Translations under genes and position numbers: made by a program | The notes under the pieces: model-generated | The model's input: only the letters and a program-made list of their open reading frames with translations | What the model was told of the DNA's origin: nothing | Databases searched by the model: none | NCBI RefSeq assembly: GCF_022414595.1 | Contig: NZ_JADWYO010000050.1 | Location: forward strand, 1 to 48,288 | Length of the DNA stretch: 48,288 nt | Source: Streptomyces sp. MUM 203J | GTDB taxonomy: Bacteria; Actinomycetota; Actinomycetes; Streptomycetales; Streptomycetaceae | Direction: 5' to 3' | Part shown: positions 8,880 to 17,926 of the stretch, piece after piece | Position numbering within the stretch: the first letter of the stretch is position 1 | Layout: each line of letters starts with the position of its first letter

Positions 8880-10139
8880 GTGAGCAGCCCGGAGAACCTC
8901 GCACCCCCCGTCACCGTCGTCGGCATGGGCGCCGACGGATGGCCCGGGCTGCCCGAGCAGTCGCGGGACGCGCTGCGCGCCGCCGAGGTCGTGATCGGCG
9001 GCGGAGCCCGCCAGCTCGGCCTGCTCCCGGACACCGAGGTACGCGCCGCACGGGTGCCCTGGCCGTCCCCGCTGCGCCCCGCCGTGCCGGGAATCCTCGC
9101 CGCCCACGAGGGACGCCGCATCGCGGTCCTCGCGAGCGGGGACCCGATGTTCCACGGGATCGGACGCGCCCTCACGGAGGTCCTGGGCCCCGGGCGGCTG
9201 CGCGTGCTGCCGCACCCGTCGTCCGTGTCGTACGCGTGCGCGCGGCTGGGCTGGCCGCTGGAGGACACCGAGACGGTGTCCCTGGTGGGCAGGGACCCGG
9301 CCACGCTGAGTGCCGCGCTGTACGAGGGCCGTCGTCTGCTGGTGCTGAGCGCGGGGGCGGACACCCCCGGCCGGGTCGCCGCGCTGCTGCGCGCGCGGGG
9401 CTTCGGGCCCAGCGGGCTGCACCTGCTGGAGCGGCTGGGGGACCCGGACCAGGAGCGGCAGGTACACGGCACGGCCGACGCCTGGACCGTCCCGCCGGGC
9501 GACCCGCTGAACATCCTGGCGGTCGAGTGCCGCCGCGCCGCCGAGGACGCGGGGCCGCGCCTCGGAGCCGTACCGGGCCTGCCGGACGCGGCGTACGAGA
9601 ACGACGGCCAGCTCACCAAGCGGCATGTGCGTGCCGCGACCCTGGCGGCGCTGGCACCCGCGCCCGGGGAACTGCTGTGGGACATCGGCGGCGGCTCGGG
9701 CTCGGTCGGCATCGAGTGGATGCGGACGCACCGCTCCTGCCGGGCGATCACGGTGGAGCGCGACGAGGCGAGGGCGGCCCGCATCGCCCGCAACGCGGAG
9801 GCACTGGGCGTACCGGCCCTGAAGGTGGTCCAGGGGGCGGCCCCCCGGGTGCTCTCCCCCCTCCCCGTCCCCCAGGCGGTGTTCATCGGCGGCGGTCTGA
9901 CGGCCCCCGGCCTGCTGGAGGCGTGCTGGGAGGCGCTCGCGGCGGGCGGCAGGCTGGTCGCGAACACGGTGACGCTGGAGTCCGAGGCGCTGCTGGCCGA
10001 CTGGTACCGGCGGCACGGCGGGGAGCTGGTCAGGCTGGCGGTCGCGCACGCGGTGCCGGTGGGCGGCTTCACGGGCTGGCGCCAGGCGATGCCGGTAACG
10101 CAGTGGTCCGTAACCAAGCCAGGAACTGAGGAACCATGA
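8880..10139 (+). CDS. cobL: Precorrin-6Y C5,15-methyltransferase (decarboxylating), CbiE-CbiT fusion
   Basis: This 419-residue protein has two methyltransferase domains. The N-terminal half is a CbiE-type tetrapyrrole methylase (VTVVGMGADGWPGL start, ASGDPMFHGIG loop, LPHPSSVSYACARLGWPL). The C-terminal half is a CbiT-type Rossmann methyltransferase with the SAM loop DIGGGSGSVGIEW and an upstream QLTKRHVRA motif. The fusion methylates C5 and C15 of precorrin-6Y and decarboxylates the C12 side chain during cobalamin synthesis. The start is GTG. The stop overlaps the cobM start (ATGA). The length agrees with known CobL. Confidence 0.93.
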   Translation: MSSPENLAPPVTVVGMGADGWPGLPEQSRDALRAAEVVIGGGARQLGLLPDTEVRAARVPWPSPLRPAVPGILAAHEGRRIAVLASGDPMFHGIGRALTEVLGPGRLRVLPHPSSVSYACARLGWPLEDTETVSLVGRDPATLSAALYEGRRLLVLSAGADTPGRVAALLRARGFGPSGLHLLERLGDPDQERQVHGTADAWTVPPGDPLNILAVECRRAAEDAGPRLGAVPGLPDAAYENDGQLTKRHVRAATLAALAPAPGELLWDIGGGSGSVGIEWMRTHRSCRAITVERDEARAARIARNAEALGVPALKVVQGAAPRVLSPLPVPQAVFIGGGLTAPGLLEACWEALAAGGRLVANTVTLESEALLADWYRRHGGELVRLAVAHAVPVGGFTGWRQAMPVTQWSVTKPGTEEP

Positions 10140-10885
10140 CCGTCTACTTCATCGGTGCGGGCCCCGGGGCCGCGGACCTGATCACCGTACGGGGCGCGCG
10201 CACGCTGGCGTCCTGCCGGGTGTGCCTGTACGCGGGCTCGCTGGTCCCGCGCGAGCTGCTGGCGGAGTGCCCGCCGGACGCGCGGCTGGTGGACACGGCG
10301 AACCTGGACCTGGACGCGATCACCGGGGAACTGGTCCGCGCGCACGAGGCGGGCCACGACGTGGCGCGGCTGCACTCGGGCGACCCGTCCGTGTTCAGTG
10401 CGGTGGCGGAGCAGATGCGCCGCCTGGACGCGGCGGGCGTCCCGTACGAGGTCGTCCCCGGCGTTCCGGCGTTCGCGGCGGCCGCGGCGGCGCTGAAGCG
10501 GGAGCTGACGGTGCCGACGGTCGGCCAGACGGTCGTCCTGACCCGTATCGCCCAGCAGGCCACACCCATGCCGGACGGCGAGGACCTCGCCACGCTGGGC
10601 CGCAGCGGCGCGCTGCTGGTGCTGCACCTGGCGGCGCGGTACGTGGACCGCGTGGTGTCGGAACTCGTCCCCCACTACGGCGAGGACTGCCCGGCCGCGG
10701 TCGTCGCGATGGCCAGCCGCCCGGACGAACTGGTCCTGCGCGGCACCCTCGCGGACATCGCGTCCCGGACGAAGTCGGCGGGCGTCACGAGGACGGCGGT
10801 CATCCTGGTCGGCCGCACCCTGGCCGCCACCCAGTTCCGCGACAGCCACCTGTACTCCCCGGAGAGGGACCGGCACGTGTGCTGA
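10136..10885 (+). CDS. cobM: Precorrin-4 C11-methyltransferase
   Basis: This 249-residue tetrapyrrole methylase begins TVYFIGAGPGAADLITVRG, the glycine-rich first SAM-binding strand. It has the family motifs YAGSLVPRELL, LHSGDPSVFSA and YEVVPGVPAFAAAAAAL, plus the GQTVVLTRIAQQATPMP region specific to CobM/CbiF. It transfers a methyl group to C11 of precorrin-4. Its start is translationally coupled to cobL. No other corrin gene lies in the window, and no cobalamin riboswitch was recognised before cobL. A hairpin follows the stop. Confidence 0.93.
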   Translation: MTVYFIGAGPGAADLITVRGARTLASCRVCLYAGSLVPRELLAECPPDARLVDTANLDLDAITGELVRAHEAGHDVARLHSGDPSVFSAVAEQMRRLDAAGVPYEVVPGVPAFAAAAAALKRELTVPTVGQTVVLTRIAQQATPMPDGEDLATLGRSGALLVLHLAARYVDRVVSELVPHYGEDCPAAVVAMASRPDELVLRGTLADIASRTKSAGVTRTAVILVGRTLAATQFRDSHLYSPERDRHVC

Positions 10886-11221
10886 ACGGGCCGGGACCCG
10901 CCGGGACCGGAACGGCGAGTCCGGTCCCGCTCACGGCCTCCCACCCGCCGCCGCACGGGGCGGCCGTCGAACCGGGCCCGGCGCACCCGGCGGGCGAGGC
11001 GGCCGGCCGCGCGCGCAGGACCCGCCGGGTGGGCCGGCCGACGCGGCGAGCGCGGTCACCGCGACGCCCCGTTCCGCGTCGGGCTCACCTCGCCGGACGC
11101 CGTGCACCACCCGACGGGCGTGGATGACGCCGGGGGCGGTGGCCGGTGACCGTTGCCCGTCCCGTGGGCGCCCGTCGGGAGACAGCCGCGACGCGTCGGG
11201 GGAGCGGACGCGGCCCGGGGC
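10886..11221. other. Intergenic stretch between convergent genes
   Basis: This 336-base stretch separates cobM from the convergent minus-strand gene. Apart from the hairpin near cobM it contains only GC-rich DNA in which the open frames lack start signals and protein-like composition. I see no gene in it. Confidence 0.5.
10903..10928 (+). terminator. Hairpin after cobM
   Basis: The 9-bp arms GGGACCGGA and TCCGGTCCC with an 8-base loop lie 18 bases after the cobM stop. The stem is GC-rich without a T run. Confidence 0.45.
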
Positions 11222-11956
11222 TCACGGGCGGTCGGCGGTCTCGTGGCGGCCGACGTTCTCCGAGACCTTCCTCAGCAGGGGATTCAGACGCTCCCCCAGG
11301 TCCTGGAAGTCGCGGTGGGCGCCGTCGGACCACTGGGCCAGACCGGCCACCATCGCGCGTCCCTGGCCGTTGAAGGCCTGGATGAGGCCGCTGTCGGGGG
11401 GCAGGACCGGGAGGCCGGAGTCCGGGGGCGGGGCCTGCGCGGCGACCTGGTAGTCGTGGAAGGCCATGGTCAGCTCGGTCACGATCCGGACCGTGTCCTT
11501 CGGGTCCTTCATCGTGAAGACCGCCAGGTTGTACTGGTTGTTCTGGGCGTCCTTGTAGAGCGCGATGTGCTCGCCCAGGCAGCCTTCGCCCTCCTCGATG
11601 TGCGCGATCAGGGTCGGGCCGACCGAGTCCGGTTCGGTGCAGGACTCCAGTGCCGCCGCCCCCACCTTGGTGTACGTGCCGCCCCTGCCGTCCGAGACCT
11701 CGGGCGGGAACGCCTGTTCCAGCGGGATCACCGGGCGGTCCGCGGCGGCCGCCGCGACGGTGGGGGCGGGGGACGCCGCCTGTGCGGGCGCGGCCGTCAC
11801 CGGTTCGTCGTCCGACGGAGGGGCCGTGAGCCTCATGGCCAGGAAGGCCACCGCCGCGGCCGACAGGGCCAGGGCCGCGTTGCGGGGCCAGACCCGCCGG
11901 GAGCTGGGGGAGGGCGCGTTCGGTTCGTCGCCGGGCAGTCTGTCGTTCTCTTGCAC
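11222..11956 (-). CDS. Membrane-anchored extracytoplasmic protein of unknown function
   Basis: This 244-residue protein has a cytoplasmic tail of about 25 residues, one membrane anchor (NAALALSAAAVAFLAMRL) and an Ala/Pro-rich linker. An external domain with two Cys (ALESCTEP and GEGCLGEHIALYKD) follows, probably disulfide-bonded. The C-terminal 60 residues (AFNGQGRAMVAGLAQW onward) look helical. No enzymatic motif is visible. The layout, single helix plus linker plus small domain, is common among Streptomyces cell-surface proteins. It is transcribed toward cobM and has no partner gene on its strand. Confidence 0.72.
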   Translation of the reverse strand: MQENDRLPGDEPNAPSPSSRRVWPRNAALALSAAAVAFLAMRLTAPPSDDEPVTAAPAQAASPAPTVAAAAADRPVIPLEQAFPPEVSDGRGGTYTKVGAAALESCTEPDSVGPTLIAHIEEGEGCLGEHIALYKDAQNNQYNLAVFTMKDPKDTVRIVTELTMAFHDYQVAAQAPPPDSGLPVLPPDSGLIQAFNGQGRAMVAGLAQWSDGAHRDFQDLGERLNPLLRKVSENVGRHETADRP

Positions 11957-12521
11957 GGGTGAACGCTAGTGCGAGGACTCCTTTGAGGCGGACACGAGGC
12001 GGTCACGGCCTGATCACTGCCCCGGGGCCGAGGAGCCGGGTGCTTCCCGCGCGTCGACAGGCAGTGGCGTGTGTGTGGAATGTCAGTGTCGGGAAGTGCT
12101 GGCGGGTTGCCGGCGGTGCGTCGGACGGCATGCCGTCCATGGGGGCCCACGAGCGACGCGGAGGGATGTCCGGCGGCGGACGCGGGCGGGAGGGCCCGGG
12201 ACCGGCAGGGCCGCCTCGGTGTCCGGGGCGGCCCCGTCGCCCCCGCCCACCGCGCCGCAGGCCGTGCCGCCGAGGCCGCCCGGCGAGTACCACTTCCTCT
12301 GCGTACGAGCGGACGACGAATCACGTCCCGGGGCCAGGTGCGGACGGACGGCAGCGGCTTGAGGCTCAAGAGCGGACACCGGTACACCGACTGCCTGTTC
12401 ATCTGCTCGCGGCCGGTGAGTCCCGTGGACGGCGCGGTCAGCCGGCACCGTGAGCCGACGGGCGCTCTCCCCGCCGCGTGCGCGGGGAGCGTGCCCGTCG
12501 CGGCGGCCGTACGGTGAAGAG
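11957..12521. other. 565-base stretch without a recognisable gene
   Basis: The region lies between two divergent genes and should hold both promoters. Open frames such as the one starting near 12071 are rich in Arg, Pro, Gly and Cys without a ribosome-binding site, so I treat them as chance. No tRNA or clear hairpin cluster was seen. Confidence 0.45.
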
Positions 12522-13445
12522 ATGCGACAGGTTCCGGGCCGGGACCGGGTGGGCCGGGACCGGGTGGCCCTCTTCTCCTTCGCGGTCGTGTGCGTGCTCG
12601 CGGGCGGCAACGCCGTCGGCATCCGCTTCACCAACCGGGAGCTGGATCCGCTGTGGGGCGCGTCCCTGAGGTTCGGCGCGGCGGCGCTGGTGCTGCTGGC
12701 CATCATGCGGGGGATGCGGCTGGAGTGGCCGCGCGGCCGGGCGCTGGCCGGGTCGGCGCTGTTCGGGGTGCTGAACTTCGGCGTGACCTTCGCCCTCGCC
12801 TACTACGCGCTGGTCCATCTGCACGCGGGCCTCGCGCAGACCCTGCTGGCGCTGGTGCCGCTGGCGGCGCTGCTGCTGTCGGTGGCCCAGCACCAGGAGC
12901 GGCTGCGGCTGTGGGCCCTGCTCGGCACGGTGTGCGCGGTGGCGGGCGTGGCCGTGGTGTCGCGTGCGCCGCTCCAGGCGGATGTGCCGTGGCAGGCGCT
13001 GCTGGCGATGCTGGGCTCGGTGCTGTCGCTCGCGCAGTCGGCGGTGCTGGTGCGGAGGCTGCCGAAGGTGCACCCGGTGGTGATGAACGCGGTCGGGATG
13101 GCGGCGGCGGCCGTGCTGCTGTTCGCGGGCTCGCTGGTGGCGGGCGACGACTGGAGGCTGCCCGAGCGGGCGGCGACCTGGTGGGCGCTGGGGTATCTGG
13201 TGGTGGCGGGTTCGGTGCTGACGTTCGTCTTCTACCTGACGCTGATCCAGCGGTGGAGCGCGTCCCGGGCGGCGTACGTGTTCGTGGTCATCCCGGTGGT
13301 GACGATCGTCGCGTCCGCGTGGCTGGACGACGAGCCGCTGACGGTCTCGCTGCTGCTGGGGGCGCCGCTGATCCTGCTCGGGGTGTGGCTGGGGGCGCTG
13401 CGGGAGGCGGAGGAGCAGGGGGAACGGGCGGAGACCGGAGGGTAG
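12522..13445 (+). CDS. EamA/DMT-family transporter
   Basis: This 307-residue membrane protein has ten hydrophobic segments arranged as two repeats of about 140 residues (VALFSFAVVCVLAGGNAVGI at the start of the first, ALLAMLGSVLSLAQSAVLV in the second). That is the drug/metabolite transporter (EamA) fold, used for export of metabolites or amino acids. The end of TM4 (LAYYALVHLHAGLAQTLLAL) and the last helices (IPVVTIVASAWLDDEPL) match family positions. I chose the ATG at 12522 because the upstream in-frame region is Arg/Ser-rich and not conserved-looking. The substrate is unknown. Confidence 0.85.
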   Translation: MRQVPGRDRVGRDRVALFSFAVVCVLAGGNAVGIRFTNRELDPLWGASLRFGAAALVLLAIMRGMRLEWPRGRALAGSALFGVLNFGVTFALAYYALVHLHAGLAQTLLALVPLAALLLSVAQHQERLRLWALLGTVCAVAGVAVVSRAPLQADVPWQALLAMLGSVLSLAQSAVLVRRLPKVHPVVMNAVGMAAAAVLLFAGSLVAGDDWRLPERAATWWALGYLVVAGSVLTFVFYLTLIQRWSASRAAYVFVVIPVVTIVASAWLDDEPLTVSLLLGAPLILLGVWLGALREAEEQGERAETGG

Positions 13446-13842
13446 CGGGCGCCGGCCCGGCACGGTCGGCTCCGCCGCGGCCATGGCGCCGTCGCCACTG
13501 CCGGTCGTCACCGACGCGTCCCCACCGCGGCGGCGCACCCCCGGGGACGGACCGTCGTCCCCGGGAGTGCGCCCACGCGAGGCCGCGCGTGGTGCGTGCC
13601 GGGTGCGCGCCGCCCTGCTGCCTGTCCGGACGGGGAGAGGGCATCCGCCGGGGCGGGCGCACCAGGCCGCAGCACCCAGGAAACCACCGCCCACGACACC
13701 GCTCCGAGGGCCGAACGGCCCCTGGGACCAGGGCCGTTCGGGCAAGACGCCGGGGTGCGATACTCCGGCCGTCGAGCCGCGGGCACCGCACCGGAACACC
13801 GCGCGCACGCACTGAACGCACCGCACGAACTGGAGCCGCACG
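13446..13842 (+). other. Intergenic stretch with two strong inverted repeats
   Basis: This 397-base region has no convincing frame. It contains a near-perfect 18-bp hairpin at 13532-13573 and a second palindrome at 13711-13741 (arms CCGAACGGCCC and GGGCCGTTCGG). The first probably ends the EamA transcript. The second sits about 100 bases before the small membrane protein and could be an attenuator or another terminator. Confidence 0.5.
13532..13573 (+). terminator. 18-bp hairpin, probable terminator of the EamA gene
   Basis: The arms GGCGCACCCCCGGGGACG and CGTCCCCGGGAGTGCGCC pair at 17 of 18 positions around a 6-base loop, 86 bases after the EamA stop. Confidence 0.5.
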
Positions 13843-14076
13843 ATGCGCCGCCTCGCCCTGTACTCCGCCACCGTCTGCGCCCTGTCCGCGGCCGCCGCCA
13901 CGGTGTCCTACCTCCACGGCAGAGGGGTCGTCGGCACCGTCTGGGTACTGCTCGCGGGCGTGTCGTCGAACATGGCCTGGTACTACTTCCGTCGGGCCCG
14001 ACCCCGTCCCGCGACCGTGCCCCCCTGTGGATCCGCCGGAGAAGCCTGCGGCACCTGCGTGAGGAGCTGCGCGTGA
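13843..14076 (+). CDS. 77-residue membrane protein coupled to the globin-reductase gene
   Basis: The ATG follows GGAGCCGCACG. The protein has two hydrophobic segments (LYSATVCALSAAAATVSYL and VVGTVWVLLAGVSSNMAWYYF) and a short cytoplasmic-type tail with three Cys (CGSAGEACGTCVRSCA). Its stop overlaps the GTG of the next gene by four bases (GTGA), which implies co-translation. The Cys-rich tail could bind metal or form a redox pair, but that is inference. I do not recognise a family. Confidence 0.65.
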   Translation: MRRLALYSATVCALSAAAATVSYLHGRGVVGTVWVLLAGVSSNMAWYYFRRARPRPATVPPCGSAGEACGTCVRSCA

Positions 14077-15329
14077 CCACCGCCGACTACCACGCCCTGC
14101 TCGCCCGTCAGGAGGCCATGCGCCTGCGGCAGAGCCTCCTCTCGACGGGGCCCGCCGCTCCCGGCGCCCGCCCCCCGCGCCGGAACGGTCCGGCGGCGGT
14201 GGCCGACCCGTACGCGGACCAGGGCCACGACAGCGCCCGCGACCAGTGGGTCATCACCGAGCACCTGCCGCTCGTCACACCCTTCGACCAGCTCATCGCG
14301 CATCTCTACGACGCGATGTTCGAGCGCCACCCCTACCTGAGGTCACTGTTCCCGGACTCCATGGACTTCCAGCGGGCCCATCTGGAAAGGGCGTTCCGCT
14401 ACCTCGTCGAGAACCTGCACCGCCCGGAGGCCCTCGCCGTCCACTGCGCCGCCCTCGGCCGCGACCACCGGCGGCTCGGCGTCCGCCCGGCCCATCTGGC
14501 CGTGTTCGAGGAGGCCCTCGCGGAGGCCCTGCGCCGCAGCGCGGGCGCGTCCTGGACACCCGAGCTGGAGGGCGCCTGGCTGCGGATGCTCCGCTGCGGG
14601 GTCGCCGCGATGGTGGCAGGGGCGGAGACGGCCACCTACGAACCGACCTACTGGAACGGGCAGGTGACGGAACACCGGCTCGCCCACGCGGCCACCGGCG
14701 CCGCCGTCGCCGTCCTGCGGGTGCGCCCCTCGGAGCCGTACCCCTACCGCGCCGGCCAGTACGCGAGCCTGGAGTCTCCGCTGCTGCCGCAGACCTGGCG
14801 CCCGTACGTGATCGCGGGCGCGCCCCGCGCGGACGGCGAGCTGGAGTTCCACGTACGGGCGGCGGCCCCCGGCGGGGTGAGCGAGGCGCTGGCCGTGCAC
14901 ACCCGGCCCGGCGACACCCTGCGCCTGGGCCCCGCGCGCGGCACCATGACGCTGGACGAGGCGGACCTGGCCGTCCGGGACGTGCTGATCGTGGCGGCGG
15001 GCACCGGCTGGGCCACCGCCAAGGCCCTGCTGGAGGACCTGGCCGGACGCCGCGCCCCGGGCCGCACCGCCCACCTGGCCCTCACCGCCCGGACCCGGGC
15101 GGACCTGTACGACGAGGAGGCGCTCGGGCGGCTGGAGGCCCGGTGTCCGTGGCTGCGCGTGAGCCTGGCGCCGCCCGGCCGACCGCCCGTCCACGAGGAC
15201 TGGGCGACGAGCACCGCGTACGTCAGCGGCCCCCCGGACATGGTCGAGGACACCGTCCGGACGCTGACCGTCCTGGGCCTGCCCGCCCACCGCGTCCACC
15301 ACAACCCCCAGCCCCCGGGGTCCCGCTGA
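14073..15329 (+). CDS. Flavohaemoglobin-like globin/FAD/NAD oxidoreductase
   Basis: This 418-residue protein starts at a GTG behind GAGGAG. Residues about 55-190 are a bacterial globin domain (TPFDQLIAHLYDAMFERHP with the probable B10 Tyr, then FQRAHLERAF with a Gln near E7, and GRDHRRLGV holding the proximal His). Residues about 195-295 are a ferredoxin-reductase-type FAD domain; the usual R-x-Y-S motif appears as RPYVIAG. Residues about 300-418 are a NAD(P) domain (VLIVAAGTGWATAKALLEDL and YVSGPPDMVEDTV). Flavohaemoglobins detoxify NO using O2 and NAD(P)H; this one has a long N-terminal extension of about 50 residues and a coupled membrane partner. NO dioxygenase activity is likely but unproven. 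Confidence 0.82.
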   Translation: MTTADYHALLARQEAMRLRQSLLSTGPAAPGARPPRRNGPAAVADPYADQGHDSARDQWVITEHLPLVTPFDQLIAHLYDAMFERHPYLRSLFPDSMDFQRAHLERAFRYLVENLHRPEALAVHCAALGRDHRRLGVRPAHLAVFEEALAEALRRSAGASWTPELEGAWLRMLRCGVAAMVAGAETATYEPTYWNGQVTEHRLAHAATGAAVAVLRVRPSEPYPYRAGQYASLESPLLPQTWRPYVIAGAPRADGELEFHVRAAAPGGVSEALAVHTRPGDTLRLGPARGTMTLDEADLAVRDVLIVAAGTGWATAKALLEDLAGRRAPGRTAHLALTARTRADLYDEEALGRLEARCPWLRVSLAPPGRPPVHEDWATSTAYVSGPPDMVEDTVRTLTVLGLPAHRVHHNPQPPGSR

Positions 15330-15429
15330 CCGCGCCCCGTCCCGCACGCCACCCCGGGCGGGCTGTTCGGCACGCCCGGGGCCGGACGGCCTCTTCCGCA
15401 GAACGCACAGGCTGTGTTCACTGCACTAC

Positions 15430-15461
15430 GGACGTTGCCGTCCGACGGACATTGCCGTTCC
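15430..15461 (+). repeat. Two direct repeats, 17-base period, in the promoter region
   Basis: GGACGTTGCCGTCC and GGACATTGCCGTTCC start 17 bases apart, about 40-70 bases before the next gene. They look like a tandem regulator site; the factor is unknown. Confidence 0.4.
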
Positions 15462-15501
15462 AGACCCGGGAGGCCCCCATGGCGGGAAAGCGAGCCGAGC
15501 G

Positions 15502-16014
15502 GTGATCGCGGCGGTGGGTCACACCGACCTGACGCCCAGCACCCTCACACTGGTCGAGACAGAGCTGCGGGCCCGCCTGGAGCGCCTCGCGGAGGAGGCC
15601 ACCGGCCTCGTCCGGGTCGGCTCCGGGCTGCCGCTGGCGTTCGGGCGCGCCGTGCGGGAGGCGGGGCGGCGGCTCGTCGTGCTGCTGCCCGCGCAGGGCT
15701 CCGTACCGGCCGTGCTGCCGCGCCGCGACCGGGTCGCGGCCGGTGAACTGCTGCTGCTTGCCGAGCGCATGAGGTTGCTGCCGTACGACCCCGAGGGGCG
15801 CGACGCCTGCGTCTCCGCCGACGAGCGGATGATCCGCACCAGCCGTCGTCTGCTGGCCGTCTGGGACGGCTCCCCGTCCAACGGGCGGGACGCGACCGCC
15901 CACCTGGTGGCCTATGCCCGGGCACGGGGCATCCCCGTGGACGTGGTGTGGCCGAGAGGCGCGGCGCGCACCGGCGCGGGTGCCCGCCCGAACAGCGTGC
16001 CGGCACCCCGATGA
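15502..16014 (+). CDS. SLOG-like (YpsA/DprA-related Rossmann) nucleotide-binding protein
   Basis: This 170-residue protein begins IAAVGHTDLTPSTL and has a glycine-rich loop (VRVGSGLPLAFGRAVREAGRRL). It then shows the pattern RTSRRLLAVWDGSPSNGRDAT, followed by the AYARARGIPVDVVWPRGA strand. This order (VxGH..., GxGxP/L..., DG-x-P/S...GT/AxH/D) is typical of SLOG-superfamily proteins thought to bind nucleotides or nucleotide-derived signals. The start is GTG; an eight-codon frame (MAGKRAER) begins at 15479 and its stop overlaps this GTG, so the gene may be translationally coupled to a mini-ORF. The function is unknown. Confidence 0.68.
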   Translation: MIAAVGHTDLTPSTLTLVETELRARLERLAEEATGLVRVGSGLPLAFGRAVREAGRRLVVLLPAQGSVPAVLPRRDRVAAGELLLLAERMRLLPYDPEGRDACVSADERMIRTSRRLLAVWDGSPSNGRDATAHLVAYARARGIPVDVVWPRGAARTGAGARPNSVPAPR

Positions 16015-16155
16015 CCCGCCGACCGTCCCGGTCACCGGAGCGCGAGCGAGGCCCACCAGGGCCCTCCCCAGGGACCGTTCGGCCCTGTCCGGCCCCCCAC
16101 CCCCGCCACGGATCATGTGGCGGCACACCAGCGATGTGGGGAGGTCACCGGTCCG

Positions 16156-17913
16156 GTGGACACGGCAGAAGAGACAGGGACGAGCCAGGCGGTCACCGCC
16201 GGAGCCGAAACGGCCGAGGCCGGAGCGGCCGGTGCCGGACCCGGCGGTGGCCGCTCCACCTGGGTGGACTGGCTGACCACGACCGACCACAAGAAGATCG
16301 GCACGATGTATCTGGTGTCGTCCCTGGTCTTCTTCGTCATCGGAGGCGTGCTCGCCCTGGTGATGCGGGCCGAACTGGCTCGCCCCGGCACCCAGATCGT
16401 CTCCAACGAGCAGTTCAACCAGGCGTTCACCATGCATGGTTCGATCATGCTGCTGCTGTTCGCCATGCCGTTGTTCACCGGCTTCGCGAACTGGATCATG
16501 CCGTTGCAGATCGGCGCGCCCGACGTGGCGTTCCCCCGGCTGAACATGATCGCCTTCTGGCTGTTCCTCTTCGGCTCGCTGATCGCGGCGAGCGGCTTCC
16601 TGACGCCGGGCGGCGCGGCCTCCTTCGGCTGGTTCCTGTACGTCCCGCTGTCGGACGCGGTGCACTCGCCGGGGCTCGGCGCGGACCTGTGGATCATGGG
16701 GGTCGCCCTCAGCGGCTTCGGCTCGATCTTCGGCGCGGTCAACTTCATCACCACGATCATCTGCATGCGGGCGCCCGGCATGACGATGTTCCGGATGCCG
16801 ATCTTCACCTGGAACGTGCTGCTCACCGGCGTACTGATCCTGATGGTCTTCCCGGTGCTGGCGGCGGCCCTGTTCGGCCTCGAAATGGACCGCAAGTTCG
16901 GCTCGCACGTCTTCGACCCGGCGAACGGCGGCGCGTTGCTGTGGCAGCACCTGTTCTGGTTCTTCGGCCACCCCGAGGTGTACGTCCTGGCGCTGCCGTT
17001 CTTCGGGATCGTCTCGGAGATCGTGCCGGTCTTCTCCCGTAAGCCGATGTTCGGCTACATAGGCCTGATAGCCGCGACGATCGCGATCGCCGGCCTGTCG
17101 GTGACGGTGTGGGCGCACCACATGTACGTCACGGGCGGTGTCCTGCTCCCGTTCTTCTCCTTCATGACGTTCCTGATCGCCGTGCCGACCGGGGTCAAGT
17201 TCTTCAACTGGATCGGCACGATGTGGAAGGGCTCGCTCTCCTTCGAGACGCCGATGCTGTGGGTGACGGGCTTCCTGCTGACCTTCACCTTCGGCGGTCT
17301 GACGGGTGTGCTCCTGGCGTCCCCGCCGCTGGACTTCCACGTCTCCGACTCGTACTTCGTGGTCGCCCACTTCCACTACACGCTCTTCGGCACGGTGGTG
17401 TACGCGATGTTCGCGGGCTTCCACTTCTGGTGGCCGAAGTTCACGGGCAGGATGCTGGACGAACGCCTCGGCAAGATCACCTTCTGGACCCTGACGGTCG
17501 GCTTCCACATGACGTTCCTGGTCCAGCACTGGCTGGGCGCGGAGGGCATGCCGCGCCGGTACGCCGACTACCTGGCGGCGGACGGCTTCACCACCCTCAA
17601 CACCGTCTCCTCCATCGGCTCCTTCCTCCTGGGCCTGTCCTTCCTCCCCTTCTTCTACAACGTCTGGAAGACGAGCCGGTACGGCGCGAAGGTCGAGGTG
17701 GACGACCCCTGGGGCTACGGCCGCTCGCTGGAGTGGGCCACCTCCTGCCCGCCTCCGCGGCACAACTTCACGACTCTGCCGAAGATCCGCTCCGAGTCCC
17801 CGGCGTTCGACCTGCACCACCCGGAGATCGCGGTGCTGGACAGGGCACAGAACGGCGGGCTGCCGGACGGGCCGCCGGACAAGGCCCTGACCGATGCCGC
17901 CCAGCCCCGCTGA
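16156..17913 (+). CDS. ctaD: Cytochrome c oxidase subunit I (orphan paralogue)
   Basis: Subunit I of an aa3-type haem-copper oxidase has twelve membrane helices and holds haem a, haem a3 and CuB. The motifs seen are FTMHGSIM (haem a His), WQHLFWFFGHPEVYVLALP (CuB His, the cross-linked His-Tyr pair and the proton-gating Glu), WAHHMYVTG (two CuB His) and AHFHYTLFG (haem a3 and haem a His). The actinobacterial C-terminal tail EWATSCPPPRHNF is present. I prefer the GTG at 16156 behind GGGGAGGT; an earlier GTG at 16117 is possible. No ctaC, ctaE or ctaF is adjacent, so this is a stand-alone copy rather than the main oxidase locus. A small membrane gene follows 13 bases downstream. Confidence 0.95.
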   Translation: MDTAEETGTSQAVTAGAETAEAGAAGAGPGGGRSTWVDWLTTTDHKKIGTMYLVSSLVFFVIGGVLALVMRAELARPGTQIVSNEQFNQAFTMHGSIMLLLFAMPLFTGFANWIMPLQIGAPDVAFPRLNMIAFWLFLFGSLIAASGFLTPGGAASFGWFLYVPLSDAVHSPGLGADLWIMGVALSGFGSIFGAVNFITTIICMRAPGMTMFRMPIFTWNVLLTGVLILMVFPVLAAALFGLEMDRKFGSHVFDPANGGALLWQHLFWFFGHPEVYVLALPFFGIVSEIVPVFSRKPMFGYIGLIAATIAIAGLSVTVWAHHMYVTGGVLLPFFSFMTFLIAVPTGVKFFNWIGTMWKGSLSFETPMLWVTGFLLTFTFGGLTGVLLASPPLDFHVSDSYFVVAHFHYTLFGTVVYAMFAGFHFWWPKFTGRMLDERLGKITFWTLTVGFHMTFLVQHWLGAEGMPRRYADYLAADGFTTLNTVSSIGSFLLGLSFLPFFYNVWKTSRYGAKVEVDDPWGYGRSLEWATSCPPPRHNFTTLPKIRSESPAFDLHHPEIAVLDRAQNGGLPDGPPDKALTDAAQPR

Positions 17914-17926
17914 CGGGAGCCGCGCC

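Noticed and set aside
8640..8880. Cobalamin riboswitch before cobL
   Set aside because: No B12-box-like segment or extended leader is seen; the upstream DNA is taken by a small gene.
12071..12517. Possible Cys-containing small genes between the anchored protein and EamA genes
   Set aside because: Composition is Arg/Pro/Gly noise, with no ribosome-binding site and competing frames of equal length.
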